A DNA stretch of 13,103 bases from Burkholderiaceae bacterium. Lineage in GTDB: Bacteria; Pseudomonadota; Gammaproteobacteria; Burkholderiales; Burkholderiaceae_E. Positions 1-6,715 of the stretch are shown in pieces (within the stretch, counting starts at the first letter, position 1; each line of letters starts with the position of its first letter). The stretch lies in assembly GCA_023258775.1 (NCBI GenBank), contig JALQWJ010000019.1, forward strand, positions 1 to 13,103. Direction: 5' to 3'. A model generated the notes under the pieces. It made no database searches and was not told the DNA's origin. It saw nothing but the letters and a program-made list of their open reading frames with translations. The translations under genes were made by a program, and so were the position numbers.

Positions 1-1457
1 TTGACATAAATCCGGAGCATCCGATCCATCGAGACTTGCATCATGCCCAGATGGAGGGCGACGAGGGTGAATTAATACTTCGCCGAACGCTAGAGGCCGA
101 CGGACGATCTAAAGCCTATATCAACGGTCATCCGGCAACGATGCTGCAATTGCGCGAGCTTACAAGCCAGTTGATTACCACCCATGGTCAGCAAGCCTCG
201 ATCACGCTAACAGGCAGCGAGTCGGCAAGACAGTGTTTAGATCGTTATGGTTCACATGGCGATCTCATTCAGGCCTACGGCAAAGCATTTGAAAGCTACA
301 CCGTGCATCGAGATCGTTTTGAACGCGCCAAGGCGATCAAAGCACAGTCTCAGGCAAGGCTCGAGCAACTTCATTGGATCCTCGATAGCCTGCACGAGAT
401 TCAACCCAAAGCCAATGAATGGGAGCAAATTCAGGCCGAACACCACCGACTTTCGCACGGTGAAAAGCTGCTTGAGGCCATTCATAGTGCGCTTGATCAA
501 TGTGCCGATGGCGATGACGCCATCCTGAGTCGTTTACATCGAACGGCCTCGAAACTAGAGCAGTTACTCGATGTTGATCCGGCGTTGAAGTCGAGTCTTG
601 AGCTCATCGACAATGCACGTATTCAACTTGAGGAAGCAACTCAGCAACTAAGAGATGATCTAGACCGTGCCGAGGCCGATCCATCACGCTTTGCAGAAAT
701 CGAGGCCCGTATGAGCCTCTTGCATCAGACTGCAAGAAAGCTGCGGCTTGCCCCAGAGGATCTTGCAGAACGCCAACAAGCTTATCTCGACGAGCGTAGC
801 GAACTTGAACGATTGAGCGATCTTGCCGAACTTGAGCAGCAGGCTGCCAAGGCGCACGATGACTTGCGTTCGATTGGGCTCTTACTGCGAGTACAACGTC
901 AGTCAACAGCAAAGATCTTCGAAGAGGCCGTTAACGCCCTGCTCCCGGCACTTGGCATGCCTAAAGCAAGCTTGAGTCTGCATCTTGAAGATCTTGAGGT
1001 GCAGTCGCATGGCATGGATCGCGTGAGTTTTCTTTGGCAGGCTCATGCCGGCGCCCAACCGCGGTCTCTAGCCAAGACCGCCTCGGGAGGAGAACTTTCG
1101 CGTATTGCATTAGCAATTAGCACGGCCTCAGCGCAAACCAATCCAACGCCAACTTTGATTTTCGATGAAGCCGACGCCGGTGTCGGCGGCGCTGTAGGTC
1201 AGGCGATCGGCGAGTTAATGCGAGATCTCGGCAAGAGTCGGCAGGTTTTGTGCGTCACACACCTCCCCCAGGTCGCGAGCCAGGCGCATCACCAGTTCAA
1301 GGTCCTCAAGCGCGAGCAAGATGGTCTTAGCTTTAGCGATGTTCACCCGCTTGATGCCAAAGATCGCATCGAAGAGATTGCCCGAATGCTGGGGGGCAAA
1401 GAAATAACGGCCACGACGCGTCGTGCAGCGAAGGAAATGCTTCAAGTTGAACGCTAA
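1..1457 (+). CDS. recN: DNA repair protein RecN, 5' end outside window
   Basis: RecN is an SMC-like ATPase that acts in recombinational repair of DNA double-strand breaks. The frame is open from base 3 with no start codon, so the N-terminal Walker A region lies upstream of the window. About 485 residues are visible, against about 550 for full-length family members. Seen directly: a conserved ADGRSKAYING segment, then HGQQA near base 180, a long coiled-coil middle rich in Glu, Gln and Leu, the ABC signature SGGELSR at about 1083, the Walker B motif LIFDEAD at about 1155 and the switch-histidine motif THLPQVA at about 1257. The protein ends with the usual RecN tail (EEIARMLGG). The C-terminal half is intact and the stop is TAA. 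It converges on the Anbu-type gene with 23 bases between the stops. Confidence is very high from the complete set of ATPase motifs. Confidence 0.97.
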   Translation, partial: DINPEHPIHRDLHHAQMEGDEGELILRRTLEADGRSKAYINGHPATMLQLRELTSQLITTHGQQASITLTGSESARQCLDRYGSHGDLIQAYGKAFESYTVHRDRFERAKAIKAQSQARLEQLHWILDSLHEIQPKANEWEQIQAEHHRLSHGEKLLEAIHSALDQCADGDDAILSRLHRTASKLEQLLDVDPALKSSLELIDNARIQLEEATQQLRDDLDRAEADPSRFAEIEARMSLLHQTARKLRLAPEDLAERQQAYLDERSELERLSDLAELEQQAAKAHDDLRSIGLLLRVQRQSTAKIFEEAVNALLPALGMPKASLSLHLEDLEVQSHGMDRVSFLWQAHAGAQPRSLAKTASGGELSRIALAISTASAQTNPTPTLIFDEADAGVGGAVGQAIGELMRDLGKSRQVLCVTHLPQVASQAHHQFKVLKREQDGLSFSDVHPLDAKDRIEEIARMLGGKEITATTRRAAKEMLQVER

Positions 1458-1480
1458 GAATCCAAAATTTATTCTGCTGG

Positions 1481-2233
1481 TCAGACTTGGTCAGCATCAT
1501 CAAGAGCAAGCCAATCTGGTACCGGCAGCTCGTTAAAAACCTTTCGCAAACCCTGCCCCCAACCCTGGCGCAAATCACGAAAATAATGATCATCCACATC
1601 AATCCGAAAGCGTTGAGCAATTTTTAGCTGATTTTGTTTAACAAGCGCAAAGTCGATCGGAAGACCGACTGATAAATTACTCTTGATGGTGGAATCAAAC
1701 GAGACGAGCATGCATTTAACCGCCTCAGACATGGCGATTTCAGGACGAATCACTCGATCAAGTATTGGTTTGCCGTATTTGCTCTCGCCGATCTGGAAAA
1801 ACGGCGTGTCGACAGTCGACTCGATAAAGTTGCCCTGGGGGTAGACCAGAAAAAGCCTTGCTGCTTCACCGCGCAGTTGCCCGCCAACTAGAAATGTGGC
1901 GCTGAAATCCACATCGCTTTGCCCTATTGTTTCGCCTTTGGTGTGCGCAATGACCGCACGAAGCGTCTCACCGACTAACTCGGCCACCGAGAACAGGGAA
2001 TCCATCGAGGTGAGCGCTCGATCGTGAAGCATTTCATGCTTACGAAGCCTCGACACCACTTGCTGGGTAGTGGCAAGGTTGCCGCTGTTGAGAAGCACGA
2101 TTGCGCCTTGGCCAACTTGCTCAAAAATCGACATTTTGCAAAAGCTTGAGACATGATCGACGCCGGCGTTGGTCCGGGAGTCAGAAGCAAAAAGCAAGCC
2201 TTGCTCGAGCGCGATAGCAACACAATAAGTCAA
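1481..2233 (-). CDS. Anbu-type proteasome homologue (N-terminal-threonine hydrolase)
   Basis: This 250-residue protein belongs to the proteasome/HslV-like Ntn-hydrolase superfamily, Anbu branch, whose members form self-compartmentalising assemblies with uncertain natural substrates. The protein starts MTYCVAIAL and continues LFASDSRTNAGVD, the typical Anbu opening. Removing the initiator Met would expose Thr as the catalytic residue. Counting that Thr as 1, Asp17 (in ASDSR) and a Lys at 32 sit where proteasome subunits carry their catalytic Asp17 and Lys33. There is no signal peptide and no transmembrane segment, so it should be cytoplasmic. The start codon is TTG (2231-2233), with a GAGG ribosome-binding sequence nine bases upstream. 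This start is chosen because it places Thr at residue 2. It is last in a run with the transglutaminase-like, alpha-E and ATP-grasp genes, an established neighbourhood for this family. Activity on peptides in this organism is inference. Confidence 0.9.
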   Translation of the reverse strand: MTYCVAIALEQGLLFASDSRTNAGVDHVSSFCKMSIFEQVGQGAIVLLNSGNLATTQQVVSRLRKHEMLHDRALTSMDSLFSVAELVGETLRAVIAHTKGETIGQSDVDFSATFLVGGQLRGEAARLFLVYPQGNFIESTVDTPFFQIGESKYGKPILDRVIRPEIAMSEAVKCMLVSFDSTIKSNLSVGLPIDFALVKQNQLKIAQRFRIDVDDHYFRDLRQGWGQGLRKVFNELPVPDWLALDDADQV

Positions 2234-2242
2234 GGGAGTAGA

Positions 2243-2246
2243 CCTC
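2243..2246 (-). promoter_or_regulatory. Ribosome-binding site fixing the TTG start of the Anbu-type gene
   Basis: On the minus strand GAGG lies nine bases before the TTG at 2233-2231. It supports the unusual start codon, the only nearby start that gives Thr as second residue. Confidence 0.55.
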
Positions 2247-2296
2247 TAATTGTCGTAATGTGAAACTGATACAAATCAACCCACAGGCGGGCGTAT

Positions 2297-3154
2297 TTAC
2301 TGATTTTGCACCATGACCGGTGAATAAGTTGGCGTCGTCCCAAGACTTTGAACCTCGGCACTTGCCCTCATCGATTCCTCGCCACCACCTAGTCGAACAC
2401 CGCGTGTTGGGCAAGCATCAAGATAGTCAAGTCCAACCGCAAGCTTGACATGACCCGTTCCGGCCGCTCTTGAATTACTGATGTCAAAGCTAACCCATCG
2501 ATTACCAATCCAAGCCTCTGCCCAGGCATGACTGGCCAATGAATCGCCCTGATTCGATGGCAAGTGGCTATGGTCACTTGATTGCACATAACCACTCACA
2601 TAGCGCGCTGCCAATCCAAGCACACGACAGCAGGCGATAAAGGCATGAGTGTGATCCTGGCAAACGCCACGGGCGGCGGCAAAGGCTTGCGCCGCGCTAA
2701 AGGCTACCGTGGTTGCACCTGGACTGTAAGGCATGCGTTCAAGCAAGGCTGAAGCCAGATCAGTAAGTCCAAAAAGTGGCCGTGAACGAATCATTGAACT
2801 TAATGGCTCAAGGAAGGCGAACATTTCCGGGCTGCATTCGGTGAGCGGCGTCGGTCGCTGAAACACAGCAGCAGGGATCGGACCAAGCGATTCACCATCA
2901 GTATGATCAAGCACTTCGACCGTGCCATGTGCCACGATTTCAATCGTTTGATGCGCTTCATCAATCGTGAGCAGATGACTTAAATTACCGTAAGCATCGA
3001 CAAAAGCGCGCATTGACCCTGGCGCATTAAGTTGCCAATGCAATACAAGTTGATGAGCGCCTGAAGACGGAGACAGACGCAGCACCTGGGCGCTGCGGCG
3101 CACCGCTTCGCTGTAGCGGTAGTCAGTCTTATGAAGGATTTTAAGCTTAGCCAT
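2297..3154 (-). CDS. Transglutaminase-like cysteine peptidase
   Basis: The 285-residue protein has the layout of bacterial transglutaminase-like proteins: an N-terminal beta-rich domain (bacterial transglutaminase N-terminal region, about residues 1-130) followed by the transglutaminase core. The papain-like triad is visible: Cys165 in GVCQDHTH, His209 in SHAWAEAW and Asp224 in SFDISN. A conserved tail, AVGLDYLDACPTRGVRLGGGEE, follows. Such proteins usually hydrolyse or transfer amide bonds; the substrate here is unknown. No signal peptide is seen, so it should act in the cytoplasm with its neighbours. The ATG at 3154 is chosen because family members begin with a short lead into this conserved segment (KLKILHKTDYRY). 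An in-frame TTG at 3181, directly after the alpha-E stop, would add nine residues but lacks a ribosome-binding site. The gene lies 27 bases after alpha-E and 63 bases before the Anbu-type gene, probably in one transcript. Confidence 0.92.
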   Translation of the reverse strand: MAKLKILHKTDYRYSEAVRRSAQVLRLSPSSGAHQLVLHWQLNAPGSMRAFVDAYGNLSHLLTIDEAHQTIEIVAHGTVEVLDHTDGESLGPIPAAVFQRPTPLTECSPEMFAFLEPLSSMIRSRPLFGLTDLASALLERMPYSPGATTVAFSAAQAFAAARGVCQDHTHAFIACCRVLGLAARYVSGYVQSSDHSHLPSNQGDSLASHAWAEAWIGNRWVSFDISNSRAAGTGHVKLAVGLDYLDACPTRGVRLGGGEESMRASAEVQSLGTTPTYSPVMVQNQ

Positions 3155-3181
3155 AACGCAGCGATGACCTAAAAGGCTCAA

Positions 3182-4123
3182 TCAGCCATGAAGTTCGAGA
3201 TAAGCCTGCCCAATCGCAACGCCAACCTCGGTGTTATATTCAATAAATCGTTCTAAGTAATTATAAAGACCGCGTTCATAAACCTCTTGCAAATCACCAT
3301 AACGAAGTCGTGCTTGCAATTGCACCGCAAGACGCCTTGCCATCCGGCCACTCTGTGAGGGCAGGCGCTCCAAAATATCGCAAATTTCATCCACACAAAA
3401 CCTCAATGATCTTGGCACCCGATCACTGAAGATCAGCAATTCCGCAACGCGATCAGCATCGATTGCGTCGCGATAAATATCCTGATACGCCTCAAGCGAC
3501 GATACCGACCTCAACACTGCGCCAAGCCGGTAATAGTCCGCAACAAGATCTCCCTGTTCGCGCTGTCTTGTTTTCACTGACAGAATTCTTGCCGTGTTGT
3601 CAGCACGCTCAAGATAAGTGCCAAGCCTAATGAACAAATAAGGTTGGTCACGCTGAATCGTGGCGAAGGTTACGCCACGAAATAAATGCGAACGTTCTTT
3701 AACCCACTCGAAAAACGTCGAATCAACAGGGCTTGCTCCCGGTACCGTTAGGCTTCGACGATGCTGAAGCTGAAGCCAGGTGTCGTTAATACACTCCCAC
3801 ATCTCGGCTGTAATTGCGCCGCGCACCGAGCGTGCATTCTCGCGACAGGCTTGGATGCAATTGCTGATTGACGAGGGGTGGGACTCGTCCCAGGCGAGAA
3901 ATTGTGCAACCTCGCCCATACCTAATACGCGACCACTTGCCTCAAATGCGGCTTCAGTGTCAGTAATAACGAGCGGCTCGGACACAGCCGAATCATCTTG
4001 TGATTCACCTTTGGTTGACAAGAGCGCAATCGAGGAGCAGACCTCTAATATTCGCGCCATGCTTTCTGCACGCTCCAAATATCGCGACATCCAATAAAGC
4101 TCGGAGGCAACCCGGGCAAGCAT
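3182..4123 (-). CDS. Alpha-E domain protein (DUF403)
   Basis: This 313-residue, mostly helical protein opens with MLARVASELYWMSRYLERAE, the hallmark of the alpha-E family. The segment YLERAESMARIL (15-26) is echoed at 170-181 as YLERADNTARIL, so the conserved Glu-Arg signature occurs twice. A third similar helix end, YNYLERFIEYN, lies near 287-297. The biochemical role is unproven. Comparative genomics places the family almost always beside, or fused to, circularly permuted ATP-grasp ligases, suggesting a partner or peptide-handling role in amide-bond synthesis. No signal peptide or membrane segment is seen. The ATG overlaps the ligase stop by one base (TAATG), and AAGGAG sits eight bases upstream inside the ligase gene, so translation is probably coupled. 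The start is secure from both features. Confidence 0.95.
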   Translation of the reverse strand: MLARVASELYWMSRYLERAESMARILEVCSSIALLSTKGESQDDSAVSEPLVITDTEAAFEASGRVLGMGEVAQFLAWDESHPSSISNCIQACRENARSVRGAITAEMWECINDTWLQLQHRRSLTVPGASPVDSTFFEWVKERSHLFRGVTFATIQRDQPYLFIRLGTYLERADNTARILSVKTRQREQGDLVADYYRLGAVLRSVSSLEAYQDIYRDAIDADRVAELLIFSDRVPRSLRFCVDEICDILERLPSQSGRMARRLAVQLQARLRYGDLQEVYERGLYNYLERFIEYNTEVGVAIGQAYLELHG

Positions 4124-5589
4124 TACCGTGACTCCTTTTCTAGCACCCAGGTGTCCTTTGTGCCACCACCTTGCGAAGAGTTCACCACCAGCGAACCTTC
4201 CCTGAGGGCAACCCGGGTGAGACCGCCTGGGACCATGCGGATATCTCGTCCCACCAACACAAAGGGCCGCAGGTCGATATGTCGCGGTGCAACCCCCTGT
4301 TCAACAAAGGTCGGGCAGGCTGATAGCGATAAGGTGGGTTGTGCAATATAGTTTGAGGGATTAGCACGTAAGACCTGCTCAAATGCTTCAATTTCATCCC
4401 TCGACGCGGCGGGTCCGACCAGCATGCCGTAGCCACCAGCCCCATGAACTTCCTTCACCACTAGCTCAGGCAAATGGGCAAGCACATAGTTTAAGTCGTC
4501 GGATTTCCTGCACTGCCAAGTTGGCACATTCTCCAGAATCGGTGACTCGCCGAGATAAAAGCGAATCATCTCGGGAACGTAGGGATAAATTGACTTATCG
4601 TCGGCAACGCCGGTACCAAGTGCATTGGCGATCACGACTTCACCGAGCCGGTATGCGGCTGCAAGACCGGGTACCCCCAACATCGAATCCGCGCGAAATG
4701 CGAGAGGATCAAGAAACACATCGTCCAATCGGCGGTAAATGACATCAACGCGCCGGGGTCCATCTGTGGTTCGCATGTAGACCACACCCTGACGCACAAA
4801 AAGATCCTGCCCCTCGACTAATTCCACGCCCATTTGCTTGGCCAAAAAAGCATGCTCAAAGTAGGCCGAGTTATAGCGCCCGGGGGTTAAGACGACGACT
4901 GTTGGGTCATCAACCAGGCTTGATAGACGAAGGGTTTGCAGTAAAAGCGCTGGATAGTGCTCAACGGGTCTCACGCCGACCCGCTGAAAAAGATCAGGAA
5001 AAAGGCGCATCATCATCTTGCGATTGCTAAGCATGTAAGACACGCCCGATGGCACCCGGAGGTTATCTTCGAGTACATAAAATCGGCCGTCGTTGTGTCG
5101 AACGATGTCAACGCCAACGACATGAGCATAGGTTTCATGCGGCAGATTCAACCCCATCATCATGGGCAAAAACTGGGCGTTAGCAAGCACTTGTTCTGCA
5201 GGTACAAGGCCTGCGCGCAAAATCGCCTGATCGTGATAAACATCATGCAAAAAGCGATTTAAGGCCTTAACCCGCTGAATCAATCCTTGTTCCATCAAGT
5301 CCCAAGCACTGGCATCAATAATCCTGGGAATCAGATCAGAGGGGATTAGCCGCTCGGTACCACCCTCATCGCCTGAGAGCGAGAACGTGATCCCGATGCG
5401 CCTGAAAAGTAGGTCGGCTTCTGCGCGTTTGATTGCCATCGCATCGCCCGACTGCGATGCAAACCACTGAGCAAAATTTGCGTAATGCGCTCTGACCTCG
5501 CCGTTGGCGAGGTGCATTTCGTCGTAGAGCGTGCTAGACGGACTCGAGGGAGCGGCGATGCTCACAGGCAACCCGTGTGCAACGACCAT
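4123..5589 (-). CDS. Circularly permuted type-2 ATP-grasp ligase
   Basis: The 488-residue protein matches the circularly permuted ATP-grasp family that forms amide bonds by activating a carboxylate with ATP. Conserved blocks seen in order: YDEM followed by EVRAHY (22-36), VLEDNLRVPSGVSYMLSNR (172-190), VEHYP (209-213), TPGRYNSAYFEHAFLA (235-250), VDVIYRRLDDVFLDPL (281-296), NALGTGVADDKSIY (322-335), VVKEVHGAGGYGML (377-390, ATP-binding Lys and Gly-rich loop), PRHIDLRPFV (435-444) and NSSQGGGTKDTWVL (470-483). The product is unknown; by analogy it builds or adds short peptides. No signal peptide is visible. The ATG at 5589 is inside fur; a GTG at 5565 is an alternative. The next ATG, at 5517, would remove the conserved YDEM, so it is less likely. 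None of these starts has a strong ribosome-binding site, consistent with coupling to fur translation. Confidence 0.94.
   Translation of the reverse strand: MVVAHGLPVSIAAPSSPSSTLYDEMHLANGEVRAHYANFAQWFASQSGDAMAIKRAEADLLFRRIGITFSLSGDEGGTERLIPSDLIPRIIDASAWDLMEQGLIQRVKALNRFLHDVYHDQAILRAGLVPAEQVLANAQFLPMMMGLNLPHETYAHVVGVDIVRHNDGRFYVLEDNLRVPSGVSYMLSNRKMMMRLFPDLFQRVGVRPVEHYPALLLQTLRLSSLVDDPTVVVLTPGRYNSAYFEHAFLAKQMGVELVEGQDLFVRQGVVYMRTTDGPRRVDVIYRRLDDVFLDPLAFRADSMLGVPGLAAAYRLGEVVIANALGTGVADDKSIYPYVPEMIRFYLGESPILENVPTWQCRKSDDLNYVLAHLPELVVKEVHGAGGYGMLVGPAASRDEIEAFEQVLRANPSNYIAQPTLSLSACPTFVEQGVAPRHIDLRPFVLVGRDIRMVPGGLTRVALREGSLVVNSSQGGGTKDTWVLEKESR
4132..4137 (-). promoter_or_regulatory. Strong ribosome-binding site inside the ligase gene for alpha-E
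   Basis: AAGGAG on the minus strand, eight bases before the ATG at 4123, lies within the last codons of the ATP-grasp gene. With the TAATG stop/start at 4125-4121 it indicates coupled translation and a roughly fixed ratio of the two proteins. Confidence 0.75.
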
Positions 5590-5974
5590 GTAGCGCCAGA
5601 CTGTGGGTTTCTAAGCTGAAACCCTGTTGCTCTGCGATCTCGGTTTGCAAGCGTTCGATTTCCGGATGAAAAAACTCCACGACGCGACCGCAATCCAGGC
5701 AAAGCAAATGATCGTGATGTTCGCCTTCCTCGAGTTCGAAAACCGCTCGGCCCGAGTCGATGTTTGCACGACGAAGCAATCCGGCTTGTTCGAATTGCAA
5801 CAAAACACGGTAGACCGTGCCCAAACCTACCGAGATGTCCTCGCTCAGCAATGCTTGCTGAACATCCTCGGCACTCATATGACGCATCCGACCCGACTGG
5901 AACGCAGCGAGAATTCGCTGTCGAGGCAGGGTAGCCTTCAAGCCGATACTCTTGAGTTCTTGGTGCGTGGTCAT
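5534..5974 (-). CDS. fur: Ferric uptake regulator Fur
   Basis: Fur represses iron-uptake genes when loaded with ferrous iron. The 146-residue length is normal. The N-terminal winged-helix domain includes LKSIGLKATLPRQRIL and the recognition region VGLGTVYRVL (49-58). The metal-binding dimerisation domain shows HHDHLLCLDCGRVVEF (86-101), with Cys92 and Cys95, and Cys132 and Cys137 near the end; His124 matches another known metal ligand. This Cys set matches E. coli Fur with a shift of one. The start at 5974 gives the typical N-terminus, though no clear ribosome-binding site is seen. The gene is divergent from bamE, a common arrangement. It is unusual in overlapping the downstream ATP-grasp gene by up to 56 bases, so its transcript probably continues through the Anbu-type cluster. 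Confidence 0.97.
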   Translation of the reverse strand: MTTHQELKSIGLKATLPRQRILAAFQSGRMRHMSAEDVQQALLSEDISVGLGTVYRVLLQFEQAGLLRRANIDSGRAVFELEEGEHHDHLLCLDCGRVVEFFHPEIERLQTEIAEQQGFSLETHSLALHGRCTRVACEHRRSLESV

Positions 5975-5999
5975 GATCCGACATCAATAAGTTCTCCGT

Positions 6000-6005
6000 A
6001 TCATA
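6000..6005 (-). promoter_or_regulatory. Possible -10 element of the fur promoter
   Basis: On the minus strand TATGAT (one mismatch to TATAAT) lies 26 bases before the fur ATG. No convincing -35 element is found at the expected distance, so this is a tentative call within the 135-base fur/bamE divergent region. No clear Fur-box palindrome was recognised there by eye. Confidence 0.3.
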
Positions 6006-6095
6006 CTGGCTCCGTTACATTGAGCAGGCATTAACCATGTGTGTTCTCAGCAGCACAGATGCCGTAGCATTCAAATGAGAAGCGTTTCAGTAACC

Positions 6096-6101
6096 AAGGA
6101 G
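6096..6101 (+). promoter_or_regulatory. Ribosome-binding site fixing the GTG start of bamE
   Basis: AAGGAG lies eight bases before the GTG at 6110. This good match and spacing favour the long form of the protein over the internal ATG at 6218. Confidence 0.7.
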
Positions 6102-6109
6102 CAACAACT

Positions 6110-6691
6110 GTGCCATCGATAGATCTGTCGATCACCCGCAAGACTTGTGAGCAACGCACCAATAACGCCCAGGAAGCACCAGCTCGGTTCGCATCAAGCC
6201 TTGGCTTGAGTCTCAAAATGACATCTCTTGGTGCTTTACTCAGCTTGCTTGGCGCCTGCTCGAGCATCAAAGACCTCAATCCTCTGCCAGAATCCTGGCG
6301 CGGCGGAAACTCAGAGAAGGCAGCGCAAAGTCCCGACATTGGTGCGAGAAGCAGGCTGCAAAGCATATTTTCGCCTTATCGCACCACAGTCCAGCAGGGC
6401 AATTACATTACCAACGACCTGCTTGAACAGATTCGCAGTGGCATGACGCGTAATCAGGTTCAGTTTGTGCTGGGTCAACCTTTACTGAGTAACAGCTTCC
6501 GAGACGATCGCTGGATTTACGTCTTTCGCATGCAATGGCCCGATTTGCGTCATGACACCCGTCGGGTCACCGTCTTTTTTGATGAGCAACAAAGGGTTGC
6601 TCGCGTCGAATCCGATGCCCTGCCTGCCAGTGATGATGGCAAAGACCCTGCCGTACCTGGTTATCGCCCGCCAAGGGGCAACGATCGTTAG
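6110..6691 (+). CDS. bamE: Outer-membrane assembly lipoprotein BamE (SmpA/OmlA)
   Basis: BamE is a lipoprotein of the BAM complex, which inserts beta-barrel proteins into the outer membrane. The 193-residue product carries a hydrophobic stretch ending in the lipobox LGAC, with the lipidated Cys at residue 50. The SmpA/OmlA domain follows at about 88-170: VQQGNYITNDLLEQIRSGMTRNQV, VLGQPLLSNSFRDDRWIYVFR and a FDEQQRVARVES strand. The domain is complete. The region before the lipobox is unusually long (49 residues); the ribosome-binding site supports the GTG start, but an internal start at Leu33 (TTG) or Met37 would give a more ordinary signal peptide. The tail is Pro- and Asp-rich. The gene is divergent from fur and 24 bases before dapB, the familiar fur-bamE-dapB order of betaproteobacteria. 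Confidence 0.95.
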   Translation: MPSIDLSITRKTCEQRTNNAQEAPARFASSLGLSLKMTSLGALLSLLGACSSIKDLNPLPESWRGGNSEKAAQSPDIGARSRLQSIFSPYRTTVQQGNYITNDLLEQIRSGMTRNQVQFVLGQPLLSNSFRDDRWIYVFRMQWPDLRHDTRRVTVFFDEQQRVARVESDALPASDDGKDPAVPGYRPPRGNDR

Positions 6692-6715
6692 CAACTTTAG
6701 GGAGCACGTTGAACC

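Noticed and set aside
1458..1480. Possible terminator between recN and the Anbu-type gene
   Set aside because: Only a weak five-pair AT-rich stem (AGAAT/ATTCT) is seen, without a GC-rich stem and T run.
3155..3181. TTG start for the transglutaminase-like gene directly after the alpha-E stop
   Set aside because: No ribosome-binding site precedes it, and family members start near the ATG at 3154.
4383..4742. Plus-strand open frame of 119 codons
   Set aside because: It lies antisense inside the well-conserved ATP-grasp gene and has no recognisable domain.
5562..6034. Open frames of 135-141 codons on both strands over fur
   Set aside because: They are out-of-frame or antisense to fur, whose protein matches its family throughout.
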